DNA of 64,000 nt from RYN-230 sp963813975 (lineage in GTDB: Bacteria > Actinomycetota > Actinomycetes > Streptosporangiales > Streptosporangiaceae). Below, piece after piece: positions 17,961-26,222 of this stretch. Each line of letters starts with the position of its first letter. The first letter of the stretch is position 1. A program made the translations under genes and the position numbers. The DNA is taken from contig CAWFAP010000006.1 in assembly GCA_963813975.1 (NCBI GenBank), positions 2,232,001 to 2,296,000 on the forward strand. The letters are read 5' to 3'. The notes beneath the pieces were generated by a model. That model was not told where the DNA came from. It ran no database searches and saw only the letters and a program-made list of their open reading frames with translations.

Positions 17961-18923
17961 ATGGACGCGGCAGAGGGCAGGGTGCACACCCCGGGCGTTA
18001 CCGGGCTCGGTCACGATGTGTACGAGATCGATACCCGCATGGCCGGATACCAGGGCATCACGGCCGGCTACCTCATCCTCAGCGAGCGGCCCTGCCTGGT
18101 GGAGACCGGGACCGCGCCCTCGGCCCCGGTCGTGCGGGACGCGCTGGCCACCCTGGGCGTCGGTCCGCGGGACCTGGCCACCATCGTGGTGACCCACATC
18201 CACCTGGACCACGCGGGGGGCGCTGGCGATGTCGCCGGCATGTTCCCGGACGCGCAGGTCGTGGTGCATGAGCGTGGCGCCCGGCACCTGGCCGACCCCG
18301 CGCGGCTGCTGAGCAGCGCGCGGATGGCGTACGGGGACGCGCTGGACACGCTGTTCGGCACGATGAACCCGACCCCAGCCGAGCGGATCCGCACCGTGGG
18401 GGAACGCGGGACCGTGGACCTCGGCGGCGGCCGGCGGCTGGACAGCCATCACTCCCCCGGGCACGCCCGGCATCACGTCGGGCTGATCGACTCGGTGAGC
18501 GGGGACCTGTACGTGGGCGACGCCGCCGGGATCTACATCCCGGAGACGGCGGACCTGCGGCCGGCCACCCCACCGCCCGACTTCGACCTGGACACGGCGC
18601 TGGCGTCGCTGCGCATGTTCCGGTCGCTCCGCCCGCAGCGGCTGCTGTTCAGCCATTACGGGCCGGTGCCGGACGTGGAGGAGACACTGGTCCGGTCGGC
18701 CGAGGAGATCCGCCTGTGGGTCGAGGAAACCAGGGCGGCCCGGGGCGCCGGCCTGGACTTCGACCATGCGGTCGCGCTGGTGCACGAGCGGACGCGGGAA
18801 CGTTACGCGGCCCTGGGCCCGGACACCGACCCGGTGCTGGCGGCCAAGTTCGAGACGCTGAGCAGCACTGCGTCGAGCGTGGCTGGGATCATGCACTGGC
18901 TCGACGGCGGGCCGGCCCGCTGA
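17961..18923 (+). CDS. metallo-beta-lactamase-fold hydrolase
   Basis: Zn-dependent hydrolase fold, 320 residues. The metal motif HIHLDHAGG lies at 79-87 (HxHxDH), preceded by the family's GYLIL...LVETG start. Further ligands are seen in DSHHSPGHARHH, YVGDAAGIY and LLFSHYGP. The C-terminal 90 residues are helical (RSAEEIRLWVEETRAARG). This overall shape occurs in glyoxalase-II-like and quorum-lactonase-like enzymes, but I cannot assign a substrate. It stands alone, just outside the left boundary repeat of the accessory segment. Confidence 0.85.
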   Translation: MDAAEGRVHTPGVTGLGHDVYEIDTRMAGYQGITAGYLILSERPCLVETGTAPSAPVVRDALATLGVGPRDLATIVVTHIHLDHAGGAGDVAGMFPDAQVVVHERGARHLADPARLLSSARMAYGDALDTLFGTMNPTPAERIRTVGERGTVDLGGGRRLDSHHSPGHARHHVGLIDSVSGDLYVGDAAGIYIPETADLRPATPPPDFDLDTALASLRMFRSLRPQRLLFSHYGPVPDVEETLVRSAEEIRLWVEETRAARGAGLDFDHAVALVHERTRERYAALGPDTDPVLAAKFETLSSTASSVAGIMHWLDGGPAR

Positions 18924-18955
18924 CCGTCAGGCCTGTACCGGCCAGGCCCGCACGG

Positions 18956-18993
18956 GGTCCCCGTAGTCCCGGGGAAATTTTGGTCGGATATCC
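18956..18993 (+). repeat. left 38-bp terminal inverted repeat of accessory segment
   Basis: 38 bases beginning GGTCCCCGTAG and ending GGTCGGATATCC. They match the reverse complement of 26172-26209 at 35 of 38 positions (differences at positions 7, 14 and 23). The length fits Tn3-family terminal repeats. No 5-bp target duplication is evident at the two outer edges. Confidence 0.82.
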
Positions 18994-19564
18994 CTGGCGT
19001 GCATTAACGTACCTGGTCGCTGACTGCTGGCCGGACCTGCTGCGGATCGCCGGTTCGCTGAAGTACGGGCAGGCGACCGCCTCGCTGGTCGTCGGGAAGT
19101 GGTCGGCCGCCTCCCGGCAGAAAATTCTGGCGGCCGCTTAAGGAGTGGGGGACGCTGCGGCGTATGATCCACGCTGCCCGGTACCGGTCGGATCCGGCGT
19201 ACCGCAGGAAATCGGACGGCAGCTGAACAAGGGCGAGTCGCTGCACGCGCTGCGCCGTGACCTGCACTACGCCCACCAGGGAACGGTCGGCAAGCCGCAC
19301 CTGGCCGACCAGAGCGAGCAGGCCTGATGCCTGACCGTGCTGACCAACTCGGTGATCACGTGGACATCCGAGCATTACCAGCTGGCCGTGCAGCAGCTAC
19401 GCGGCCAGGGCCGCGACGTCCCCGATGAGATCCTCGCCCACATCTCCCCGGCCCACTCGGGGAACGTCAACTTCTTCGGCGTCATCACCGTGGACGTCGA
19501 AGCCGAACTCGCCAAGCTCGACCCGGCCGGATGGCGGCCGCTGCGGCCGCTGCACCGGATCTGA
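18994..19564 (+). pseudogene. Tn3-family transposase, C-terminal fragment with frameshifts and stop
   Basis: About 185 codons of the C-terminal catalytic part of a Tn3-type DDE transposase (TnpA is normally about 1,000 residues). Readable pieces: DLLRIAGSLKYGQATASLVVGKWSAASR, then in the +1 frame LKEWGTLRRMIHAARYRSDPAYRR, then back to the first frame for IGRQLNKGESLHALRRDLHYAH (the NKGE motif should hold the third acidic catalytic residue) and NSVITWTSEHYQLAV...ISPAHSGNVNFFGVITVD. Defects: single-base shifts near 19135 and 19210, and an in-frame TGA at 19325-19327 where relatives have Trp (EQAWCLT). The 5' four-fifths is missing; homology starts right inside the left inverted repeat. Not functional. 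Confidence 0.85.
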
Positions 19565-19751
19565 GCCTGCCGCTGTGACCTGGCCCGGGCACCCCCGTCG
19601 GGCGGACCCGCAGCGGCGGCCGGGCGGGGTAGGGAATGCTCATCTCCTCGGGTTGCGCAGGGCAAGGAGGCGGCGGGATGGCTGAGCCACACCCGGCATT
19701 GGATGAGGTCGTTGATGACCTCGGTGACGAAGATGAGGGCGGTCCTGGTCA

Positions 19752-20795
19752 TCATCGAGGAGCGCTCCGGGCCGGTGTGTGGAGTTCAGAGTCCGAACTG
19801 GCCACGCTCTCCTCACCATGGCCCCGCTGCGCGGCGCGCCCGGCGAAGAAGTATGCCCCCATGGTGAAGACCAGCATCCCGGCGAGGAGTTGCATCGAGT
19901 ACGTGACGTTCATCAGCTCGCTGATGCGCCGCGACGGGTCGCGATTTTCCAGCGCAGTGAGCATCATGTAGCCGCCCCAGCACGCGAGCGCCGCGGAGCC
20001 GACGAAGGCCAGGGACAGCGGAAGCCGCAGCGGCAGGGCGCCGGCGCGTGGGAACGCGACCAGCAGCAGCCCCGTCACCGTCATCACCGCGAACAACACG
20101 TAGGCCGCCTCGAGTGCGTAGAAATCACTCGTCCGTTCGGCGATATTGGTGGCGGTGAGTCCGCTCGTCGAACCGGTGGCCCACAGCAGATGGGCCGTCA
20201 ACGGCACGAGCACTACTGCGGAGGCGACCAGAGCCGTGGCTCGCTGCACGCCACCCGCCGGACCCTGCCCCGCCAGCCCCGAGATCCGGCCTCGCCACAG
20301 ATGTCCCCAGCGCGCGCCTGCATACAGGACGAAGAGCGCACCCAGGGCGAGAGCCTGGACGATGAAGCCGGTGTAGACGACGGTGAACACCCACTCGTGC
20401 AGGAACGGGCGGGCGGCAGGTCCGCCGGAGGGCGCCGCGGTCCCGCCCAGCAGCCGAGCGCCGAGTTGCAGCGGGTAGCCGACCATGATCGGGCTGAGCA
20501 GACCGGTGGCGGCCCAGGCCGGAAGAATGAGGAGCCAGACCGGCGCCCGTCGGCCCCATGGCTGGGTGAGCAGCAGTGCGAGCACGACTACCATCGAATC
20601 GAGCAGGGCGCTTTCGGAGCTTCCGACGATCATCGCGGTGTGGTGCCCGAGCAGGATGCTGCCATCGGGGATGCCGATGCGGCTGCCCGACGCCCATGCG
20701 ATCTTGAGCGCGAGATAGGGCACGCAGGCAGTGATGGCCAGAGCGCGCAGGACTCGTGCTGCACTGCGAGGCTTGTCGAACACCACTGCTCTCAT
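19752..20795 (-). CDS. multi-pass membrane protein of unknown function
   Basis: A 347-residue protein with 8-9 predicted hydrophobic helices (for example VVVLALLLTQPWG, WLLILPAWAATGLLSP, FTVVYTGFIVQALALGALFVLYA, YVLFAVMTVTGLLLVAF). The N-terminal RVLRALAITACVPYLALKIAW and GIPDGSILL resemble uncharacterised actinomycete membrane proteins that often sit beside a NarL-type two-component system. Remnants of just such a system lie immediately upstream here. Start ATG 20793-20795 has GGAG 7 bases upstream; the GTG six bases earlier is less likely. No enzymatic motif seen. Intact, unlike most neighbours. Confidence 0.7.
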   Translation of the reverse strand: MRAVVFDKPRSAARVLRALAITACVPYLALKIAWASGSRIGIPDGSILLGHHTAMIVGSSESALLDSMVVVLALLLTQPWGRRAPVWLLILPAWAATGLLSPIMVGYPLQLGARLLGGTAAPSGGPAARPFLHEWVFTVVYTGFIVQALALGALFVLYAGARWGHLWRGRISGLAGQGPAGGVQRATALVASAVVLVPLTAHLLWATGSTSGLTATNIAERTSDFYALEAAYVLFAVMTVTGLLLVAFPRAGALPLRLPLSLAFVGSAALACWGGYMMLTALENRDPSRRISELMNVTYSMQLLAGMLVFTMGAYFFAGRAAQRGHGEESVASSDSELHTPARSAPR

Positions 20796-21077
20796 GAGCA
20801 CACTCCTACATAACGAAAGCTTCTCGAATTGATGGTGGACATCGATGTGTGAGGTGCAATGACGCTGGCCAGGAACATCCGGTGACCTTTTCTAACCTGA
20901 ACTTTGATGTCCGAATTAGGTTCGGCCGGTTGGGGTCGATGCGTGCCGAGAGTGCGTGTGGAGATCACAGCGATTTCCCTTTGCTGGTAGGCGCTTCCTG
21001 GTGTCCCCAGCGTGCTCGTGAAGCCGCTGTGGCGCGTCGGAGCGCAGGATGGTCGTCGTCCGACCGCGGGATGATCC
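20796..21077. promoter_or_regulatory. relatively AT-rich upstream region of the membrane protein
   Basis: 282 bases, noticeably richer in A+T than the surroundings (about 20870-20940). It contains the loose inverted repeat AACCTGAA...CCGAATTAGGTT (20894-20925). It probably carries the promoter of the membrane-protein gene, but no confident -35/-10 pair can be named. Confidence 0.4.
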
Positions 21078-22191
21078 CTACGCCGGACGGACCAGACCGT
21101 GGTCGTAGGCGAAGATCACGACGTGGACGCGATCACGCAGTCCGGGCTTGGCCAGGATGCGCCCGACATGGGTCTTCACTGTCGCCTCGACAGGTAGAGC
21201 CGCCGGACGATCTCGGGTTCGCATAACCCTGCGCGATCTCGCCCGGCGTGCTTCACCGCGTTGGTCAGTCCCACCTGCACGAGCCGACACACCGCGAGTT
21301 CCGTCGTGGCACCGAGCGTGAACGGCACACCCGACTCGGTGAGTTCAGCGTGCACGCCGGCCTCACGCACCCCAGCCGCCAGCGGCGCCAGGTCGGCCGG
21401 GGGTCGGCCGCGACGAGGGACCGGGCTCCCGCTCGCGCAGTACCCCCAGCCCGCCGCGCATGTCCGCCAGCGCGACGCGGCCCGCCTCGGCGATGGTCTG
21501 CAGCGTCGGAACCGCCCGCGCCGGATCCGCTCAGCCACGAACGCGCCTACCCCGGCCTGCCGGAGAATCACCGCGAGCGAGTGCGTCGCGCTGTCGTGCG
21601 TCCCGCGCGATGCGTGCGCGCTCCTCCGGCACCGCGACCCGCGCCGACTCGGCCCGCTCGATCAGCGCCCCGCGCCCGGCGGACCGCCGAGAGCCGGCCC
21701 AGGTTCCACGCCATCAGCACGCTAAGGGCGAGCCCGACCCCGACGTAGAACATGACCAGCCAGCCGCCCGCCGTGAACTGACGCAGCGCGTCCATGGTCG
21801 ATCCCGTCGCGATCGCCACGCCGACGAGCGCGACGGCCAGGACGACGCGGCTGCCGGCGACGTCGACGGGCGCCGCGACGCCATGGAGGACGAGCAGGAA
21901 CACCAGACTTGACGGCAGAAACAGCGCCGGCACGTGCGTGGGCCCGCCGGCCACCTGATCCACGATGCGCCCGTCCGGCGCGAGCACGATCACGAGCATC
22001 GCCAGGCTCGGCCCACCTGCCGTAGATTCGCGGCGCGGAACGCCGGGCGCGTTGACCGCCACCGCCGACGCGGTCCACCCGTCCGCGTCGCGAGGCCACC
22101 GATCACTTGGGCCGCTCGATTCGGCTTCGACATCGTCCTGCACGGCTGCGGACAGACCCCGTTCGATACTGAGCCAGACGAGGTGCCGCAA
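21078..22191 (-). pseudogene. collapsed two-component system: histidine kinase fused to response-regulator tail
   Basis: Minus-strand reading. The 5' part (22191 to about 21650) encodes several hydrophobic helices of a NarL-type sensor kinase. Next comes the dimerisation box ERARIARD...HDSATHSLAVILRQAG (about 21615-21555), broken by an indel just before the catalytic His. After more shifts, APLAAGVREAGVHAELTESG and QVGLTNAVKHAGRDRA show the start of the ATPase domain. Within a few codons the frame passes directly into PEIVRRLYLS and, one frame over, ATVKTHVGRILAKPGLRDRVHVVIFAYDHGLVRP, the LuxR-type DNA-binding end of a response regulator. The kinase ATPase domain and the receiver domain are therefore deleted. 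Confidence 0.82.
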
Positions 22192-22526
22192 GCGGATCCT
22201 CGAGTGGGACGGCGCCGCCAGCGTTCGGATATGCGCCTTTCACCCAAGAACAACGTCGGCCGCGGGGTCCAGCTAGCGGTCCGGACGCCGGTGTGCAGCA
22301 ACGCCGGTCACCACCGCGAGATCTCCTGCCGCAGAACGAGTACGGCGGTTCCGTTGGGTCCTTAACCTGTGCGCGTGATCGGGAGGTGCATGAGCTACCA
22401 CGAACATGGCGCCGTCCTGTGATCACGGACACTCCTGGGCAGGAGAGCCGGCAGCCCGGTCTGGATGTCTCCAGGCCCGGCGTGGGCGTATGGCCGGCGT
22501 CGTCTCCCGCGCGTGCGCGTCGGCGG
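22192..22526. other. gene-free stretch, 335 bases
   Basis: Between the kinase pseudogene 5' end and the stop of the first reductase-fold gene. No start with a ribosome site and no motif is visible; it may hold further decayed kinase N-terminus. Confidence 0.35.
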
Positions 22527-23129
22527 TCAGCGCACCACTGGGAACACGAGATGCGTGACGCGGTCGCCCTGAACGCAGACCGATGGGTTGCCGAGCAGCA
22601 CGTCGTCAGCCGAGAGCTTGCCGAAGAAGGGGCGGTTGCCCTCGCCCATCACGACCGGGACGAGGTCGACAGCCACCTCGTCGAGCAGCCCCAGGTCCAG
22701 GCACTGCCGGGCGATGGTGCCACCGGTGACCGCGACGACGCGGTCGCCAGCGAGCGTCTGTGCGTGAGCGACTGCGGCCGCTACGCCGTCGGTCACGAAG
22801 GTGAACGGTGCCCCGGGGTGTGCGTCCACCCAGTCGGTAGGGACCCGGTGCGTCACGACGACAACGGGAACGTCCAGTGTGTGCCGGCCCTGCCAGCCCT
22901 CGGCCACCTCGAACAGCGTCCGGCCGCAGACCAGTGCGCCTACTGAGGACACCCACCGCCGCCAGTGTTCCGAGCTCGGCGGGGTCAGGTGGACGGCGAA
23001 GTCCCCAGCGGGCGTCGGGATCTCGACCTCGCCGTTTTGCAGCCAGTCGAACAACCGGCCGATGGTGTTGTCGTGCTTGGCGACGTACCCATCGAGGGAC
23101 ATGATCGCCTGCGCCACCACCTTGCCCAT
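22527..23129 (-). CDS. dihydrofolate reductase-fold (RibD C-terminal family) protein 1
   Basis: A 200-residue member of the 'dihydrofolate reductase family protein' group (RibD_C fold), NADPH-dependent reductases of mostly unknown substrate. MGKVVAQAIMSLDGYVA is the usual first strand, followed by the cofactor segments GALVCGRTLFEVAEGW, PVVVVTHRVP and VVAVTGGTIARQCLDLGLLDEVAVDLVPVV. ATG 23127-23129 has GGGGGAGGG about 6 bases upstream. It is not a true DHFR (FolA) by pattern. It lies 13 bases after the second copy, probably in one transcript. The two share the fold but little identity. Confidence 0.85.
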   Translation of the reverse strand: MGKVVAQAIMSLDGYVAKHDNTIGRLFDWLQNGEVEIPTPAGDFAVHLTPPSSEHWRRWVSSVGALVCGRTLFEVAEGWQGRHTLDVPVVVVTHRVPTDWVDAHPGAPFTFVTDGVAAAVAHAQTLAGDRVVAVTGGTIARQCLDLGLLDEVAVDLVPVVMGEGNRPFFGKLSADDVLLGNPSVCVQGDRVTHLVFPVVR

Positions 23130-23142
23130 GGTGCCCTCCCCC

Positions 23143-23697
23143 TCAGGTGTGCTGCGGTCGGTAAATGTGCACGACGACGCCGCTGGGGAACGACAAGGCC
23201 TCAACGAGGTTCAGGTGCCGCGAGCCCGGCAGCTGGTCGAACAGGGCCCGTCCTTGGCCCAGGACCAGCGGCTGGACCAGGAGGCGGTACTCGTCGATCA
23301 GGTCTGCCGCAGCCAGAGCGCCGGCGAATCGTCCGCCGCCCCACACGATCACGCCCGGGCCGGGCTCGGCCTTGATCGCGGCGATCTCGGTCGCGAGGTC
23401 CCCCCGAGCGACGCGGGTGTCCGGCCAGGTCACCTCGGCGTCGCTGAGCGTCTTGGAGAACACGACCTTGGGGATGTCGTTCATCGGGGCCGCATACGGG
23501 TCGTCCGACTGCGGCCAGTACGACGACATCTGCTGGTAGGTGACGCGGCCCATGAGGTGGGCGCCGGCCTTGCTGATGCGGTCGAGCTTCCACTGCTTGA
23601 GCTCGGCGCCCTCGGGGATCACCATCCCGGGGTGCTCACGGTCGCTGTCAATGAATCCGTCCAGTGACATCGACATGTAAAGAATGACGTCTCGCAT
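23143..23697 (-). CDS. dihydrofolate reductase-fold (RibD C-terminal family) protein 2
   Basis: 184 residues: RDVILYMSMSLDGFIDSD first strand, GAHLMGRVTYQQMSSYWP, KVVFSKTLSDAEV, GVIVWGGGRFAGALAAADLIDEYRLLVQPLVLGQGRALF. All cofactor-side motifs of the RibD_C fold are present, so it is likely active as an NADPH-dependent reductase; substrate unknown. ATG 23695-23697 is preceded by GGAGGAGAGA. Two further broken relatives lie upstream (about 23730-24390), suggesting tandem duplication. Confidence 0.88.
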   Translation of the reverse strand: MRDVILYMSMSLDGFIDSDREHPGMVIPEGAELKQWKLDRISKAGAHLMGRVTYQQMSSYWPQSDDPYAAPMNDIPKVVFSKTLSDAEVTWPDTRVARGDLATEIAAIKAEPGPGVIVWGGGRFAGALAAADLIDEYRLLVQPLVLGQGRALFDQLPGSRHLNLVEALSFPSGVVVHIYRPQHT

Positions 23698-23725
23698 GAC
23701 CTATCTCTCCTCCGTCTTGTTCCCG

Positions 23726-24020
23726 TCAGGTTGACGGTCGTCGCACAACATCCCGAACCCTCGGACGGTCACCGGTGCTCCGGCGTTCTCGAGGACGGAC
23801 CACAGCAGGACCTGGTTCGCCTCCGGAACGAGGCGTCCGGTCCGGCACTCCAAGTGGTGGACGGCGCGAGCGGCTCGGAGCCGTTCCCGCCGATGAATAC
23901 TGCTTCGGCGCGGTGGCAGCGTCCTCGGACATGGAGGAGAAGATGAATGCGTTGTCGCCGTTGGCGTCGGCCACGAAGCCGTCGAGCGACATCGACATCT
24001 TCAGGATGAGCTGGCTCACG
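23726..24020 (-). pseudogene. dihydrofolate reductase-fold protein, N-terminal fragment 3
   Basis: Starts GTG 24018-24020 with VSQLILKMSMSLDGFVADANGD and runs about 35 codons (to FSSMSEDAA), then loses family similarity. A shifted frame ends GAPVTVRGFGMLCDD before the next gene. AAAGGAG precedes the start. At under 100 codons and without the GGG cofactor motif, it cannot be a functional reductase. Confidence 0.7.
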
Positions 24021-24032
24021 GGGATGCTCCTT

Positions 24033-24386
24033 TCAGCGATGCCACGAGCTCGGTCTGACGCTCGTAGGACCGGCGCGCCGCCGGACTCGAAGTGCGCGTC
24101 GCGCGCGGCGATCGACGAGTGGATCCCTGCGCAGCCAGACCAGGGTTCCCTCGTCCACCGGCTCGAAAGGTAGGTGTCGATGGCCTCGTCCTCGGGCTTG
24201 CCCTCGTACACGAACGACCTGACCAGCCGGTGCGGGCAGTCGGAAGTACGGCCACTCGGAGACGGGCTCGCCGAGCCACTCGTGCAGCCGGTGGCCGCCG
24301 GTCCCGAGCCCGTTGCCCGGACCGTCCTCCGGGCCGGTGATGAACCCGTCGAGCGACATCGACATGTACAGGACGGACTTCGCCAT
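24033..24386 (-). pseudogene. dihydrofolate reductase-fold protein, frameshifted copy 4
   Basis: Begins MAKSVLYMSMSLDGFITGPEDGPGNGLG (ATG 24384-24386, GGGGAAGGAGA upstream). After about 50 residues (SEWPYFRLP) the frame breaks. Other frames continue FVYEGKPEDEAIDTYLSS and end YERQTELVASLKGASP just before fragment 3. It shares the MSMSLDGF start with its three neighbours. Frame breaks and the missing cofactor motif mark it as decayed. Confidence 0.68.
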
Positions 24387-24406
24387 GCGGTCTCCTTCCC
24401 CAGGGC

Positions 24407-24835
24407 CTACAGCGCACGTGCCAGCCGGTCGAACGCGTGCGGCACACCGCGGCCGTGCTCGTCGCGCAGCTCGTCGGACGGGAAGCCCCACTGGACCATC
24501 GTCATCAGGGTCGTCCCGTCTCGGGGCGCGAACGTGAACTCGGTGCTGAAGGCCAGCCTCGACCCATCGAGGCGGGTCTCGGTCGTGGCCAGCAGCAGGC
24601 GGCGGGGGCGCTCGATCGCCTCGAACACGTGCCGGTGCCGGTAGAGCTCGCCCGGCGACGGGCCGAAGGCGATCTCCCAGGCGCCGCCAACGCGCAGCTC
24701 GCAGCGCGAGTCGACGACCCAGCCCGGCGCGTCGTTGCCGTAGAACTCGCGCTGGCCCGCCGGGCTCGTGAACAGGTCGAACACGCGCGCGGGCGACGCC
24801 TGGATCAGGCGCTCGTAGCGGAGCTCGCGGCTCAC
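24407..24835 (-). CDS. SRPBCC (AHSA1-like) domain protein
   Basis: A 142-residue START-fold protein of the AHSA1 type. It reads RELRYERLIQASPARVFDLFTSPAGQREFYG, then CELRVGGAWEIAFGP, HRHVFEAIERPRRLLLATTETR and the closing MVQWGFPSDELRDEH...FDRLARAL helix. In actinobacteria these genes are very often paired with a small ArsR regulator, as here: the GTG start overlaps the ArsR stop by four bases (GTGA), so the two are translationally coupled. Ligand unknown. Confidence 0.86.
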   Translation of the reverse strand: MSRELRYERLIQASPARVFDLFTSPAGQREFYGNDAPGWVVDSRCELRVGGAWEIAFGPSPGELYRHRHVFEAIERPRRLLLATTETRLDGSRLAFSTEFTFAPRDGTTLMTMVQWGFPSDELRDEHGRGVPHAFDRLARAL

Positions 24836-25161
24836 CTCGCGCGCTCCACGAGACGCTCGAAGCGGTCCAACCGGCCTTCCCAGGTGCGGCGATGGGCCTC
24901 GATCCACTCGCCCGCCTCGCCGAGCGTCGTGGCCGGGCCTAGCCGGCACTCGCGCACCCGGCCCACCTTCTCGGTCTCGACGAGGCCGGCGAGCTCCAGG
25001 ATCCCGACGTGCTTCTTGATCCCGTTGAGGGTCAGGCCCGACGGCCCCGCGAGCTGGCTCAGCGTCGCGGACCCGTGGCCCAGGCGCTCGAGAATGCCCC
25101 GCCGCTTGGGGTCCGAGAGCGCGAAGAACGTCGCGTCGAGCGTTGGCAATAGTGCACCCAT
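24832..25161 (-). CDS. ArsR-family winged-helix repressor
   Basis: A 109-residue regulator with MGALLPTLDATFFALSDPKRRGILERLGHGSATLSQLAGPSGLTLNGIKKHVGILELAGLVETEKVGRVRECRLG: a typical ArsR winged helix, quoted here only as its landmarks (FFALSDPKRR; the recognition helix LNGIKKHVGILE; the wing EKVGRVRECRL). No Cys metal site is visible, so it is probably not a metal sensor. ATG 25159-25161 lies inside a perfect inverted repeat that is probably its own operator, and a TATAGT -10 box lies only seven bases upstream, which implies a leaderless mRNA. Confidence 0.88.
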   Translation of the reverse strand: MGALLPTLDATFFALSDPKRRGILERLGHGSATLSQLAGPSGLTLNGIKKHVGILELAGLVETEKVGRVRECRLGPATTLGEAGEWIEAHRRTWEGRLDRFERLVERAR

Positions 25162-25173
25162 CGGTGCACTATA
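25151..25173 (-). promoter_or_regulatory. ArsR autoregulatory operator and -10 box over the start codon
   Basis: Perfect 8-bp inverted repeat AGTGCACC (25151-25158) and GGTGCACT (25163-25170) with a 4-base centre containing part of the start codon. On the minus strand TATAGT (25168-25173) overlaps the outer arm and would place the transcription start at or next to the A of the ATG. No good -35 is visible. A repressor bound here would cover the -10 region, the start site and the first codon. Confidence 0.7.
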
Positions 25174-25542
25174 CACCTGCTCGCCCGTTGGTTGACGGTG
25201 GCCGCCCGCCCGACGTCGTGACGGCCATATCTCGGGCCTCAACGGGCCGAAACCATGGCATCGAGATGGCAGCCGCCCACTGCTGGCGATCGACCAGCTT
25301 CGGGCCCGACGCAAGGTATCTGCGCACCGCCCTGATCGCCTGACCAGACGCGCACAAGACGGTCGGTTCTATGAGCACGCCACCGGGCCATGTCGTAGAG
25401 GGAACCCCCAGCGGGACACCGGGCTCCGGCGCCCGCTGTTCGTGCGATGCCAGCTCGCCAGGCGCCGCCGATTCCCGCAACACCCGCCCGCGACAATGCC
25501 CGGTGAAGGCAGCTCAATCGCTACAGTCATCCGGCGGCCAGC
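25162..25542. other. gene-free stretch between ArsR promoter and recombinase
   Basis: 381 bases. The part before the recombinase would be where a resolvase res site is expected, but I can see no clear set of paired 12-bp subsites. An open run around 25240-25340 has no ribosome site. Confidence 0.35.
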
Positions 25543-26114
25543 ATGCTCATCGGATACGCCCGCTGCTCTACCGACGCCCAGGACCTCACCGCCCAGCGCG
25601 AGGCACTTACCGCGCTCGGCGTGCAACCAGACCGCATTTACGTCGACCACGGCCTGACCGGGATCAACCGGGCCCGGCCCGGGCTCCGTGAGGCCCTCGC
25701 AGCGTGCCGGGCCGGCGACACCCTCGTGGTGACCAAACTCGACCGGCTCGCCCGCTCCCTCCCGATGCCCGCGACATCGCCGGGGAACTCACCAACGCCG
25801 GCGTCAAGCTGAACATCGGCGGCTCGCTTCACGACCCGGACGACCCAGTCGGCCGCCTGCTGTTCAATGTCCTCGCGATGATCGCCGAATTCGAATCGGA
25901 CCTGATCAGGATGCGCACTCGCGAGGGCATGAAGGTCGCCAGGGCCAAGGGCCGGCTGCGCAGCAAGCAGCCCAAGCTCAAGCCGGCGCAGGAAGCGCAC
26001 CTAGTTGAACTCTGGCGTGCGGGAAAGCACACCCGCGCCGAACTGGCCGAACTGTTCTCCGTCGCCCGCTCCACCGTCTGCCGCGTCGTGCAGCGGATCT
26101 GGGTCCCTGGCTGA
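25543..26114 (+). pseudogene. serine recombinase (resolvase/invertase family), single frameshift
   Basis: Reads MLIGYARCSTDAQDLTAQREAL (catalytic Ser9 in the YARxST motif), DHGLTGINRARPGLREAL and LVVTKLDRLARSLP in frame 1. One missing base near 25763 then moves it to ARDIAGELTNAGVKLNIGG, VGRLLFNVLAMIAEFESDLIRMRTREGMKVARAKG and a C-terminal helix-turn-helix (RAELAELFSVARSTVCRVVQR). Restoring one G in the run gives a normal protein of about 190 residues, so it is either a recent pseudogene or a sequencing error. It lies 58 bases inside the right inverted repeat, the usual place for a Tn3-type resolvase. Confidence 0.85.
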
Positions 26115-26171
26115 GCGAAGGTCGATCAGGTGACGGCGCTGACATCGACACCGGGCATCAGCGCAGCTCAT

Positions 26172-26209
26172 GGATATCCGACCAAAGTTTCCCCGCGACT
26201 ACCGGGACC
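26172..26209 (-). repeat. right 38-bp terminal inverted repeat of accessory segment
   Basis: Begins GGATATCCGACC on the plus strand and ends CCGGGACC. Read on the minus strand it matches 18956-18993 at 35 of 38 bases. It lies between the recombinase stop and the 3' end of the TPR gene. Confidence 0.82.
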
Positions 26210-26222
26210 GACCCCGCACCGG

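Noticed and set aside
18927..19010. Short frames containing DIRPKFPRDY at both ends of the accessory segment (also near 26170)
   Set aside because: They are the translation of the two inverted repeats, not genes.
18951..26214. 5-bp target-site duplication flanking the 38-bp repeats
   Set aside because: The bases outside the two repeats (CACGG and GACCC) do not match, so insertion by a single transposition event cannot be shown.
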